Source: Flagellimonas nanhaiensis (lineage in GTDB: Bacteria; Bacteroidota; Bacteroidia; Flavobacteriales; Flavobacteriaceae). From it: a stretch of 64,000 bases of DNA. Numbering within the stretch: position 1 is the stretch's first letter; every line of letters starts with the position of its first letter. Below, in pieces: positions 1 to 7,277 of this stretch. The notes under the pieces are model-generated. The model was not told the origin of the DNA. It ran no database searches and saw nothing but the letters and a program-made list of their open reading frames with translations. The translations under genes were made by a program, and so were the position numbers. The DNA is taken from assembly GCF_003382275.1 (NCBI RefSeq), contig NZ_QTJX01000001.1:1426001-1490000 (forward strand). Direction: 5' to 3'.

Positions 1-337
1 ATAGCATTTTTGCCTCATCCAATTCATCCTCTTCCGCAAAATCTGTTATGAAGAGAGAAACATCTTTTGTGATTTCGTCCACAATGATCTTCATTTCAAA
101 ATAGGTATCATCATCATTCTCTTCCCATGCAAATTTTACAAACTCATCGCTTTTCCGTTTTAGCATCTTGGCCTTCTCCTCTGCCCCATCCCAAATGAAA
201 CTGAAAATCTCACTTCGCGAGTTAACATTATCTGCGTACCATTCTGATAGTCCAGAAGGCGTGGAAATATATTGGTAAAGCAACTGTGGAGATGCTTGTA
301 TTACGAATTCTATTTCAAATTTTATCTTATCGCTCAT
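1..337 (-). CDS. START-like domain protein (C-terminal end off window)
   Basis: The minus-strand frame opens with ATG at 337 (MSDKIKFEIEFVIQ) and runs off the left edge, giving 112 codons. The N-terminal pattern of a beta strand, then SPQLLYQYISTPSGLSEWYA, matches the START/SRPBCC-like small proteins common in Bacteroidota (ligand-binding helix-grip fold). The acidic stretch near the edge (DFAEEDELDEAKM) is also usual for that family. No ligand or pathway can be inferred. It is probably chromosomal and lies outside the mobile element, because the tRNA gene separates it from the element's genes. The family call rests on pattern recognition; the reading frame itself is secure. Confidence 0.7.
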   Translation of the reverse strand, partial: MSDKIKFEIEFVIQASPQLLYQYISTPSGLSEWYADNVNSRSEIFSFIWDGAEEKAKMLKRKSDEFVKFAWEENDDDTYFEMKIIVDEITKDVSLFITDFAEEDELDEAKML

Positions 338-420
338 ATGCGCCGTGTTTATCCTTTTCTAATTTGATATAATTCGGGAAGATAAAAAAATAAATATCAA
401 ATAATAAATTAATACTGAAT

Positions 421-452
421 TTTGATTCGGGAAAAATTAAACTTTATATTTG
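421..452 (+). promoter_or_regulatory. Bacteroidota-type promoter for the tRNA-Met locus
   Basis: A TTTG box at 421-424 and TATATTTG at 445-452, with a 20-bp spacer, match the Bacteroidota -33/-7 consensus (TTTG, then TAnnTTTG). The -7 box ends about 20 bp before the truncated tRNA copy, so the intact tRNA further down is probably transcribed through that fragment. Confidence 0.6.
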
Positions 453-472
453 CACCCGCTTAAACAAACCAC

Positions 473-519
473 GGCGAGGTAGCTCAGGTGGTTAGAGCGC
501 AGGATTCATAACCCGGAGA
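473..519 (+). pseudogene. Truncated tRNA-Met copy (5' half only)
   Basis: The first 27 bases are identical to the intact tRNA-Met at 544 (acceptor 5' strand, D arm). The anticodon arm with CAT is present in a slightly different version. The similarity stops after the anticodon stem: no T arm or 3' acceptor strand follows, and the next 24 bases are unrelated. It cannot fold as a tRNA. It is a decayed tandem tRNA or a scar of integration/excision at this tRNA locus. Confidence 0.75.
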
Positions 520-543
520 CAAAATTGAAATATTGTAGTAAAT

Positions 544-617
544 GGCGAGGTAGCTCAGGTGGTTAGAGCGTTGGATTCATAACCCAGAGGTCGGGGGTTC
601 AAGTCCCCCTCTCGCTA
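544..617 (+). tRNA. tRNA-Met (CAT anticodon)
   Basis: It folds as a cloverleaf. The acceptor 5' strand GGCGAGG pairs with 610-616 (G-U at both ends), with discriminator A617. The D arm starts TAGCTCAGGTGG, the anticodon loop is TTCATAA, and the T arm is five G-C pairs around TTCAAGT. CCA is not encoded. The CAT anticodon could also mean tRNA-Ile2, but the body resembles elongator tRNA-Met of Flavobacteriia. It is a likely integration target for the element to its right. Confidence 0.9.
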
Positions 618-629
618 CTTTTTGATGAT

Positions 630-661
630 AAAAAACCCAAGACGAAAATCTTGGGTTTTTT
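630..661 (+). terminator. Intrinsic terminator after tRNA-Met
   Basis: A 13-bp perfect stem (AAAAAACCCAAGA with TCTTGGGTTTTTT) closes a 6-nt loop, and the 3' arm supplies the T run. It lies 13 bp after the tRNA. The stem is A/T-flanked and symmetrical, so it may also work for minus-strand transcripts arriving from 704. Confidence 0.8.
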
Positions 662-666
662 TGTTC

Positions 667-686
667 TGTACAACATATGTACAACA
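667..686. repeat. Direct repeat of TGTACAACA, 11-bp period
   Basis: TGTACAACA occurs at 667-675 and again at 678-686, one helical turn apart, just past the tRNA terminator and before the first element gene. Phased short repeats beside a tRNA suggest a recombinase or regulator binding site at the element's left edge. No matching integrase is in the window, so the role is open. Confidence 0.4.
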
Positions 687-703
687 TTTTTGGTTTTTCC
701 TTA

Positions 704-955
704 TCATTCCACATAGTCTCTAAAAATAGTGTGCCTACCGTGCTTGACCACCAAATTCGGAAGCTGTTTCAAAGGGCTAATTTTTTCGACTATATCCACA
801 CGGTAGAATTTGCCATCAATTTTGAATAATTCTTTTTTTCTTGCCCCAAATGCTGCGGATTGAAAAGACCTTTCCTCAAAATAGGTAAACTCCCAATACA
901 GTTTTTCTGGGTCGATTTTTCTAAAAATCGTGATTAAATGTGCATACATGGTCAT
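704..955 (-). CDS. Hypothetical protein, 83 aa
   Basis: This is the last gene of the minus-strand cluster. Its start overlaps the stop of the upstream 108-aa gene by 4 nt (952-955), which supports translational coupling and a real gene. The C-terminal half (KIDGKFYRVDIVEKI) resembles a segment of the neighbour (TDHKFYNVKVIEYAD), so the two may be diverged paralogues. No known domain or function is recognised. Confidence 0.55.
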   Translation of the reverse strand: MTMYAHLITIFRKIDPEKLYWEFTYFEERSFQSAAFGARKKELFKIDGKFYRVDIVEKISPLKQLPNLVVKHGRHTIFRDYVE

Positions 956-1278
956 TGCAATGGTGCTTTTGATTTGCCAGTATTACCCAAAAGCCGAAGC
1001 GCAACGGTCTGCAATTTACACGGAAAGAAAGCTTTTTTTGAAAACCCCGTTCTGATAAAACCTATGAAATCCCTATCGGCATATTCTATAACCTTGACAT
1101 TATAGAATTTATGGTCAGTCGGAAAATCAAGAGGTTTTCCCTTCCATTGCACCAATCGGTACAAGGCTTCCAACTTTTTACCATATAATCCTGTCCTTTC
1201 GTTGTGGTAGACGAAATTGTGAATTGTCCCGTAATGCTGTTCTTTGATGTTAGATCTGTTCTTTTTATTTGTTTTCAT
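952..1278 (-). CDS. Hypothetical protein, 108 aa
   Basis: A basic protein with N-terminus MKTNKKNRSNIKEQ, lying 5 bp after the next upstream gene and overlapping the 83-aa gene by 4 nt. The central KFYNVKVIEYADRDFIGF segment looks like a small beta-rich fold shared with the downstream neighbour. No catalytic motif or known domain is seen. The context is the accessory end of an ICE, in the same orientation as the PRTRC genes, so it is probably co-transcribed with them. Confidence 0.6.
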   Translation of the reverse strand: MKTNKKNRSNIKEQHYGTIHNFVYHNERTGLYGKKLEALYRLVQWKGKPLDFPTDHKFYNVKVIEYADRDFIGFIRTGFSKKAFFPCKLQTVALRLLGNTGKSKAPLQ

Positions 1279-1283
1279 TTTTG

Positions 1284-1937
1284 TTATTTAGAGTAAAAAT
1301 GAATTTGGCCAATTGATTGCCTATATATTAATGGAACTTGTGACCTGATCCATCTTTTCACTTTAATAGCGTGTTTAACGATCTTTTGCCTTAAGTAATG
1401 CTCATCATTTGATTTTGCTTCCCCGATCATATCTTCCTTTCCCAAATCCCCATAATAGCCATAACAACTGTCCAAAGTATTTCCACTGGAATCGGCAATG
1501 GAGTAACCGAATACATTACCCGTCAAATAATCATCGTACAACCGAACATTGTCCCTAATCATTTCTTCCAATTCCTTGGCAGTTTTATCCCCTGCCCGTA
1601 AACCCCATTGCTTCAACGTAGGAATATCTATAAAGGCAAAACCGATTTGGCTGCTATCCCAACAGCAAATAAAAGGGCTAGTCTTAATAGTAATGCCACC
1701 GTGGTCGTACATGAAAACTGACAATATGGCCAAGGGGCAATATTCATCTTCAATAGCTTCTCTTATAGCTTCCCAACTCTCAAATTCATTGGTATCAAAA
1801 TCGGTGTTATTATGCAAATCATATCGTTTGTGGTTTAGACAAAAAAGTACATGCCCATCCCAATCCCTAAGTGGATTTTGGGGAAAATCATCCCGCTCGA
1901 TTTTGATTTCATATCCTTTATAATGCAACGTTTCCAT
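1284..1937 (-). CDS. Conserved hypothetical protein of plasmids and ICEs, 217 aa
   Basis: The middle of the protein (YDHGGITIKTSPFICCWDSSQIGFAFI, split here by description: HGG, then CCWDSSQIGF) matches a family often seen on plasmids, phages and ICEs. The later GNVFGYSI and DSCYGYYGD segments are also typical of it. The family has no established function known to me. The gene sits 37 bp downstream of the ThiF gene in the same direction and is followed after 5 bp by the 108-aa gene, so it belongs to the same minus-strand unit. Confidence 0.65.
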   Translation of the reverse strand: METLHYKGYEIKIERDDFPQNPLRDWDGHVLFCLNHKRYDLHNNTDFDTNEFESWEAIREAIEDEYCPLAILSVFMYDHGGITIKTSPFICCWDSSQIGFAFIDIPTLKQWGLRAGDKTAKELEEMIRDNVRLYDDYLTGNVFGYSIADSSGNTLDSCYGYYGDLGKEDMIGEAKSNDEHYLRQKIVKHAIKVKRWIRSQVPLIYRQSIGQIHFYSK

Positions 1938-1974
1938 GTCTGATATTTTTTAGCGTCAATATTTTAATTCTCAA

Positions 1975-2754
1975 TTAGACCAAAATCGAATTGACCTTCC
2001 CACTCTCCAAATTCACAAATGCCCCATGCTTTTGAATCTGCTTGTGGTACAATAACCGAAATAGGCAATCGGAAGCATGGGCGACCAGTACATCGTTGAT
2101 GAAAAGTGATTGCTCGTTCAGCTTATCGGAATAGGCACATCCCGCACCTTGAAGACGGGGAATGTCATGGGCATCCAAATCGGGAAAAAAATCGATGATG
2201 TTTTTGAGTTTGTCCACCATTTCAAAATCTTCCCGTTCCATATTTCGTTCTTCCTCGAACAAAGTTCCTAACACGAATTGCCCACTATCCCTACAGTTGC
2301 CAATGTCCAGCCAATAGAACATGCTTTGATATTCAGACCCCTTGAAGGGAAATGCAAGCGATTTTGATAACAGCGTTCTAAATCGGGCATTATCGACACA
2401 AGTGATGATGATGTTCGCCCGAATATCCTCGCCATCGGGAAGTGCATCCATGGGAATTCCTTCCCATTGCAGACCAAAGGCAATATTTACCTTATTGACG
2501 GCATTGACCACTTTATACTCCCCTACATCACTAAGGGCATAGAGTTGTCTGCCAACATTGTTGTTTTCAACCATATCCGAATCATAGGCGATTATGTGCA
2601 AACCTGGGTGTCCGATTTGGCGCAGGGCAAAATCCATCCGTGCCAACCGTGCCAGCATCAGGGAACCTGTACCCCCTACCCCGATCAATGCAATGGTTAT
2701 GGGATGTGTTGGATTGTAAAAGTAGTTGGGAGCGAAATGAATTCTAGTTTTCAT
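1975..2754 (-). CDS. PRTRC system ThiF-family protein
   Basis: A ThiF/E1-like adenylyltransferase fold. The nucleotide-binding loop GVGGTGS is at residues 25-31, followed by an acidic residue in YDSDMVENNNVGRQLY (E1-like D-x-D-x-V-x-x-x-N-x-x-R-Q pattern) and ITCVDNARFR further on. ThiF-type enzymes adenylate a ubiquitin-like or sulfur-carrier C-terminus. In PRTRC cassettes (ParB-related, ThiF-related cassette) the substrate is unknown. It overlaps the upstream PRTRC B gene by 11 nt and ends 37 bp before the next gene. Length (259 aa) fits the PRTRC ThiF family. No ParB homologue of the cassette is present in the window. Confidence 0.88.
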   Translation of the reverse strand: MKTRIHFAPNYFYNPTHPITIALIGVGGTGSLMLARLARMDFALRQIGHPGLHIIAYDSDMVENNNVGRQLYALSDVGEYKVVNAVNKVNIAFGLQWEGIPMDALPDGEDIRANIIITCVDNARFRTLLSKSLAFPFKGSEYQSMFYWLDIGNCRDSGQFVLGTLFEEERNMEREDFEMVDKLKNIIDFFPDLDAHDIPRLQGAGCAYSDKLNEQSLFINDVLVAHASDCLFRLLYHKQIQKHGAFVNLESGKVNSILV

Positions 2755-3457
2755 ATAAATCCTTTAAGGTCAATTTGTTTTTTTTCAGTAGAGCGTCATC
2801 AAAGAATGTTTTCCTGAAATTCCGTTTCATTACATCCACAATGTTCCCTTTCGCAATGTTGTTGTGATGGGTAGCCGTAAAAACGGAACGAAAGAATTGC
2901 TGCTCGACAAACCCCATGATGTCCTCGTAATAGTCAAAGCCGTCATAATCCATCGAGGCATTGCCCATACATACATTTCCTTGCCTCCCTACGTTCAATA
3001 ACGGTGCGTGGTACAATGAAACGGTGTCGGTCAATGTATCCTTTCGATGGAGGGCAAAGACTTTAAGGGTGTTCCCTTCAAGCTTGAAGATCAGTTTTGG
3101 CAAGGGATAATTTCCCGAAGCGATACCCGTTCGTGTATCGAAATACAGGGTGTGCTGTTTTGGATGGACGTACCATACCAGTTGGAGATTTCCTTTGAAA
3201 TCAAAATGAATAAGGTTCTTGGGCAACATTCCCTTAAACCTGAACTTTATCAAATCCCCTTCCAAACACCTAAAGAGGTTTCGGGCGGTATCCTTGGTCA
3301 GCGGCATCCCTGCCGTAAGCTTTGCCCCTACGATGTTGTGATATGAAAAGTAGTGCCCCCTGTTGTAATAATCTTCTTCTTGGGAATAACCGATAATGGC
3401 AAATTTTGGAAGAAAGTGTTCATCGGGCCGTAAATTGGCAATCTGTTCCATGTTCAA
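2744..3457 (-). CDS. PRTRC system protein B
   Basis: The 237-aa product carries the PRTRC-B signature SLYHAPLLNVGRQGNVCMGNA at about residues 145-165 and a VWYVHPKQHTLYF segment before it. Its biochemical function is unknown. It overlaps its neighbours on both sides (11 nt with ThiF, 4 nt with the upstream gene), as expected for a tightly coupled operon. PRTRC cassettes are found on plasmids and ICEs, which agrees with the conjugation genes in this window. Confidence 0.85.
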   Translation of the reverse strand: MNMEQIANLRPDEHFLPKFAIIGYSQEEDYYNRGHYFSYHNIVGAKLTAGMPLTKDTARNLFRCLEGDLIKFRFKGMLPKNLIHFDFKGNLQLVWYVHPKQHTLYFDTRTGIASGNYPLPKLIFKLEGNTLKVFALHRKDTLTDTVSLYHAPLLNVGRQGNVCMGNASMDYDGFDYYEDIMGFVEQQFFRSVFTATHHNNIAKGNIVDVMKRNFRKTFFDDALLKKNKLTLKDLYEN

Positions 3458-4497
3458 AGCAGTCTTAAAAGTTCGTTGAGATCGGTAAGAAATTCTTCCA
3501 ATCGATTAAGTTTGTAGGTCGACCCTTCCTCAAAGGGCTGTAGGTTACCTTTTTCGACCGTAGTTAGTTCATAGGCAGAAATAATGTCATATTCGTTGGA
3601 ACATTCGTTGAGCATTTCGATATAGGAACGGGTAAATTCACTGTCCGCATCGTCAACTATCAGGAAAGATTCCCAATGCTCGAACATACTTTCATAGGCA
3701 TCCCTTGTTCCGATACGGAACGGCACCCGAAAATCAATGGTATCGGCTTTTGATAACAGTTCCTTGATTCCCTTGTGCAGGGGTTTTCGAGGACGGTATT
3801 TTAGTAAAAGGAATTTCCAATCCTGTGGTTCGTATTCGTCGAACAGCTTTTGGTAGCGACCAAAGAACCTGACCGAGTTACAATTACCAAAAACACTCCC
3901 GTTTTTCCTATGGTAGGCTTCTTCCTCAAATAGATATTCCCAAAGCCAGTCCACCCTATCCTCTCCCGTATGGAAAAGATTGATATAGGGTAGGCTTTTG
4001 ATAAAGGACATTAGTATATCAAAAAGCATAGGGTTTTTCCATCGAAGGGGCATAACGGGTCGCAACGGAATGCAATAGACCGTGCTACGATTCCCGATAT
4101 GGCGTTTCAAGACCAAGCGCAGGTCGGCATCTTCCCGTAAAACTTCGATATGGTCAATTCTTGCCCTTTCTTTCAGCCGATTGGCACATCGCAATATCAA
4201 ATCATCCAAGCTATCGGATGCCGAAAACCGCCAGTCGTCAATATTTCCCGAAAAGTTACGGGTGGCATCCACCATTAAACTGGCAAGTGCCTTTATATCA
4301 ACCGATGATCCGTCCTCGATTATCGGCTTGGAAAGAATAGGCAGAACGCTCAGGTCAGAAAGGGAAAAACCTTTGGTTGCAAGACTTTCGGTCTTTGCGT
4401 TCCGTACCTGTAATGGGATTGTTGAACCGCCTTGAACAATCGGGCGTGGAACTCTTTGAGTTCTTTCGATAAAAGGGGTGTCGGTTTGTGGGTGCAT
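3454..4497 (-). CDS. Hypothetical protein within PRTRC cassette (position of protein F)
   Basis: A 347-aa protein encoded between PRTRC B and PRTRC C, overlapping B by 4 nt. It has a proline-rich N-terminus, an LLILR-type helical middle (SLDDLILRCANRLKERA) and a charged C-terminus ending in EEFLTDLNELLRLL. I do not recognise a domain. Its place in the cassette fits PRTRC protein F, but I cannot confirm that from sequence. The start ATG at 4497 leaves a 36-bp gap to gene C, the largest within the cassette. A shorter overlapping frame at 4350-4583 may indicate a longer or different N-terminus. Confidence 0.65.
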   Translation of the reverse strand: MHPQTDTPFIERTQRVPRPIVQGGSTIPLQVRNAKTESLATKGFSLSDLSVLPILSKPIIEDGSSVDIKALASLMVDATRNFSGNIDDWRFSASDSLDDLILRCANRLKERARIDHIEVLREDADLRLVLKRHIGNRSTVYCIPLRPVMPLRWKNPMLFDILMSFIKSLPYINLFHTGEDRVDWLWEYLFEEEAYHRKNGSVFGNCNSVRFFGRYQKLFDEYEPQDWKFLLLKYRPRKPLHKGIKELLSKADTIDFRVPFRIGTRDAYESMFEHWESFLIVDDADSEFTRSYIEMLNECSNEYDIISAYELTTVEKGNLQPFEEGSTYKLNRLEEFLTDLNELLRLL

Positions 4498-4533
4498 CTT
4501 TCGTGATTTAGAAATTCGTCTACGTTCATCGGT

Positions 4534-4755
4534 CTATCCCTTTGTTCCTGCCAAGGTCTTGAAATGGATTTCATGATGGCCATTGACTATGCCCTTGTCC
4601 ATGATATTGGCGTTGGTCAGTTCGGCATAGATCTGCGAATAGTGTTCCATCACTTGCTGATGGGTCAATTGGCTATCCAAATCATCCAACTCAATGGCAT
4701 TGTTGTTGCCGTCTTGGTAGATGTACTTGCGTTCTATCGTTGCGATTTCCATCAT
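4534..4755 (-). CDS. PRTRC system protein C
   Basis: A 73-aa protein. The ending IHFKTLAGTKG and the HYSQIYAELTNANI segment match the PRTRC-C family, whose members are about this size and end in a G-T-K-G motif. A G-rich C-terminus next to a ThiF-like enzyme recalls sulfur-carrier or ubiquitin-like partners, so protein C could be the ThiF substrate. That is inference. The start overlaps the stop of gene E by a few bases; two ATG codons lie in tandem and either could be used. Confidence 0.85.
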   Translation of the reverse strand: MMEIATIERKYIYQDGNNNAIELDDLDSQLTHQQVMEHYSQIYAELTNANIMDKGIVNGHHEIHFKTLAGTKG

Positions 4756-5240
4756 TGAAAAAGTTTTGGGGATTCGTATGCTTTCATATCCTTGATGACC
4801 TTTTGCGCTTCCTTGTGGTTCGGGTCTATCTTCAAGATTTCGTTGGCAATGTCCGTTGCCTTCTTATGGTCGCTCATGGGGTTAAAGTCCTTCTCTTTTA
4901 GAAGTTGCTTTAACTCGGTGACCTTTTTGGTAGTCGATTCTTTTTTCTTCTTGGCCTGTTGGGTCTTTTGTTCGGTTTCCGCCAAGGCTTTTTCAAAAGC
5001 AACGGTGTTTCTGAAAAGTGCCTTGGTCTGCTCCAATGGTTTTTGAAGAACTTGAAAGAATTTCTCGTCCACTTCCGTTACGTTTCCCCGTAGGGTAAGC
5101 GGTTTTATGGATTGGAGGGCCTTGTCCTTGGCACTCGATTTGGGCAAAACGGACACGCTGACCGAATCCCCATCAAAAGAGACACTTATGCCATATTGTT
5201 CTATACCCGTTTGCCGTAATGTTGAAAAGAAGTCTGTCAT
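4752..5240 (-). CDS. PRTRC system protein E
   Basis: First gene of the PRTRC operon. The N-terminal 60 residues form a beta-rich segment (SVSFDGDSVSVSVLPKS, then PLTLRGNVTEVDEKFF) typical of PRTRC-E. A lysine/glutamate-rich coiled-coil stretch follows (ETEQKTQQAKKKKEST), then a short TPR-like end (DHKKATDIANEILKIDPNHKEAQKVI). Function is unknown. The operon promoter must lie in the 5241-5540 gap shared with the divergent DUF488 gene. Confidence 0.8.
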   Translation of the reverse strand: MTDFFSTLRQTGIEQYGISVSFDGDSVSVSVLPKSSAKDKALQSIKPLTLRGNVTEVDEKFFQVLQKPLEQTKALFRNTVAFEKALAETEQKTQQAKKKKESTTKKVTELKQLLKEKDFNPMSDHKKATDIANEILKIDPNHKEAQKVIKDMKAYESPKLFQ

Positions 5241-5412
5241 AGTAACGGTATTTATAGTTCTTAAAAAAATTTAGTTAAAAGCGGGGCTTGGTTTGCACCG
5301 TATTAATTTGCCCCGCTCCTTCCTTAACTCTCTTTCAAGATACGCCCATACCCGTGGGAATCCTCGTAAAAACAGGCTAAAATCCACCCTTTTCTTCCTT
5401 CTCCCTGTCCAC

Positions 5413-5435
5413 AAAAAAGCGCCCGATAGGGCGCT
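5413..5435 (-). terminator. Intrinsic terminator, minus strand, in the divergent gap
   Basis: The 7-bp stem AGCGCCC/GGGCGCT with a GATA loop is followed on the minus strand by six T. It lies between two divergent genes, upstream of PRTRC E, so it would stop a transcript that starts near 5540 and reads left. It could be a leader attenuator of the PRTRC operon or the end of a small RNA of about 100 nt. Confidence 0.6.
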
Positions 5436-5555
5436 GGATTCTACATCCGAAATAACAATCAAAACGCTTATTCTACGTTTGCATTCATGTAGTTCTTTTT
5501 CATTAAGGAATTACCTTGATATTTCTGTTTGTTTATTAATAAGTAATTTTACATC

Positions 5556-6440
5556 ATGTTTTATCGAAGAAAGTTGGTTTTTGCTTTACTGGAAAAGTTT
5601 GAAGATGGATTGGAAAGCACTCGTCTTCAAAAACTTATGTTTTTGTTGACCCAAATGCAGAAAGAACCCAACTATGATTTCGTTCCTTATCGATATGGGT
5701 GCTATTCGTATTCTCTGAAGGCGGATTTGGCGGCTATGGTAAAACATGATTGGTTAGTTGAATCAGAGAAAACCTATAGTCTTAATGTAAAGAAGAAATA
5801 TTATAAAGAACTTACCCCAGTAGATAAGCAACTTGTCAACGAAACTTTCGAGCTTTACGGAAGCATGAAAACGGATGTCATTACAAAACATACATATATC
5901 AATTTTCCGTATTATGCCACCAATAGCATTATAGCAGAGAGAATTCTTCCAGAAAAGTTTTTTGAAAGAGTTGTAACTGCACGTCATAATGATGAATCTA
6001 CAGTTTTATTTACTATTGGGTATGAAGGTATTTCGCTAGAGGAATACTTAAACAGGTTACTAAAAAACAATGTCCATCTTCTTGTAGACGTCAGAAGAAA
6101 CCCCTTGAGCCAGAAATACGGTTTTAGCAAAAAGTCTTTAAGTAGTTTTTGTAGTCGATTGGGAATTGAGTACATCCATATTCCGGATGTAGGCATTGAT
6201 TCTAGTAAAAGGCGAGAATTAAATACGCAAGAAGACTATGATTTGCTTTTCGATGAATATAAGGCGACCGTACTAAAAGAGGCCATTGAAAGTCAAAATT
6301 TTATACTCAGTTTGTTGGAAAAACACAGGCGTATTGCCCTTACTTGTTTTGAGGCCGATACCTGTCAATGCCATAGAACCCACCTAGCTGAAAATTTGAA
6401 GAAGTCTCCTAATTTTAAATACGATTTGAAGCATATTTAA
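5556..6440 (+). CDS. DUF488-type protein with N-terminal helical domain
   Basis: Residues about 150-294 match DUF488: VLFTIGYEGISLEEYL, LLVDVRRNPLSQKYGFSK, YIHIPDVGI and IALTCFEADTCQCHR. DUF488 proteins are small alpha/beta proteins with conserved Arg, Cys and His residues. They often occur in defence or DNA-modification contexts, but their reaction is not established. The first 130 residues are a separate helical, possibly winged-helix, region (RLQKLMFLLTQ, YGCYSYSLKADL). The gene is followed after 4 bp by the next plus-strand gene. It is AT-richer than the flanking ICE genes and points against them, which suggests inserted cargo. Confidence 0.75.
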   Translation: MFYRRKLVFALLEKFEDGLESTRLQKLMFLLTQMQKEPNYDFVPYRYGCYSYSLKADLAAMVKHDWLVESEKTYSLNVKKKYYKELTPVDKQLVNETFELYGSMKTDVITKHTYINFPYYATNSIIAERILPEKFFERVVTARHNDESTVLFTIGYEGISLEEYLNRLLKNNVHLLVDVRRNPLSQKYGFSKKSLSSFCSRLGIEYIHIPDVGIDSSKRRELNTQEDYDLLFDEYKATVLKEAIESQNFILSLLEKHRRIALTCFEADTCQCHRTHLAENLKKSPNFKYDLKHI

Positions 6441-6444
6441 AAAA

Positions 6445-7266
6445 ATGGCGCTTACAAAAGTACTTATCACTGTAAAAACCTACCCTTCCCTTTCGGCGAA
6501 ATACGGAGAACTTGTGTGTACGGCAGGTTTTCTAGAAGACGGTTCTTGGATAAGACTATATCCTATACCATTTAGGAAGCTAAAAAAGGACGAGAAGTAT
6601 ACAAAATACCAATGGATTGAATTAGATATTGTAAATAACGACAAGGACTTTAGACCTGAAAGTTTTCGACCGGCCACTATTGACACACCGATTACACTTC
6701 TGAATACAATTGATACCAAAGGCAATTGGTATAAACGCAAACAAATTGTTCTTGGAAAAGTTTATACGGATATCAAGGCACTTATAGCCGAAGCACACGA
6801 TAAGGACATCTGCACATCCCTAGCCGTCTTTAAACCTGCTAAGGTAACCGATTTCAAAGTCGAGAAAGTTTCGGCCGAATGGGATAAGAAAAAATTAGAT
6901 GAACAAAAAGCGCTACAAGAACAAGGGAATTTATTCGAAATGGAAGAAGAACCCTTCGAGGTTGTGGCAAAACTTCCATATAAATTCTCTTATGTAATTG
7001 AAGATGAAAACGGGGTGTCAAGTACAATGATGATTGAAGATTGGGAAATTGGAGCACTATTTAGAAACACACTTGCGGCAGCAGAAGGAAATGAAGCGGT
7101 TGCCGTTGAGAAAGTCAGGCAGAAATACTTCGACTATTTTGCTTTGAAAAAAGATTTGCATTTGTATTTGGGCACAACCAAGGCATTTCATTATCGTTCT
7201 AAAAATCCATTTATGATAATTGGAACTTTCACACCGGGTATTGAAATACAAACTAGCTTATTTTAA
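6445..7266 (+). CDS. Unknown protein of the DUF488-HNH trio, 273 aa
   Basis: Soluble and without transmembrane segments. The N-terminus ITVKTYPSLSAKYGELVCTAG, then GSWIRLYPIPFR, is beta-rich and could be an OB-type nucleic-acid-binding fold. A charged linker with ALQEQGNLFEMEEEPF separates it from a second domain containing MMIEDWEIGALFRNTL and ending in FMIIGTFTPG. I cannot name a family. It is spaced 4 bp after the DUF488 gene and 11 bp before the HNH gene, so the three are almost certainly one operon and probably one functional unit. Confidence 0.65.
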   Translation: MALTKVLITVKTYPSLSAKYGELVCTAGFLEDGSWIRLYPIPFRKLKKDEKYTKYQWIELDIVNNDKDFRPESFRPATIDTPITLLNTIDTKGNWYKRKQIVLGKVYTDIKALIAEAHDKDICTSLAVFKPAKVTDFKVEKVSAEWDKKKLDEQKALQEQGNLFEMEEEPFEVVAKLPYKFSYVIEDENGVSSTMMIEDWEIGALFRNTLAAAEGNEAVAVEKVRQKYFDYFALKKDLHLYLGTTKAFHYRSKNPFMIIGTFTPGIEIQTSLF

Positions 7267-7277
7267 TTTTTTGAATT

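Noticed and set aside
4350..4583. 77-aa frame overlapping PRTRC C and the F-like gene
   Set aside because: It lies in another frame within two longer supported genes; it is kept only as a hint that the F-like start may be wrong.
5271..5462. 63-aa minus-strand frame between PRTRC E and the DUF488 gene
   Set aside because: It contains the terminator hairpin within its sequence, has odd arginine-rich composition and no family, so it is probably non-coding.
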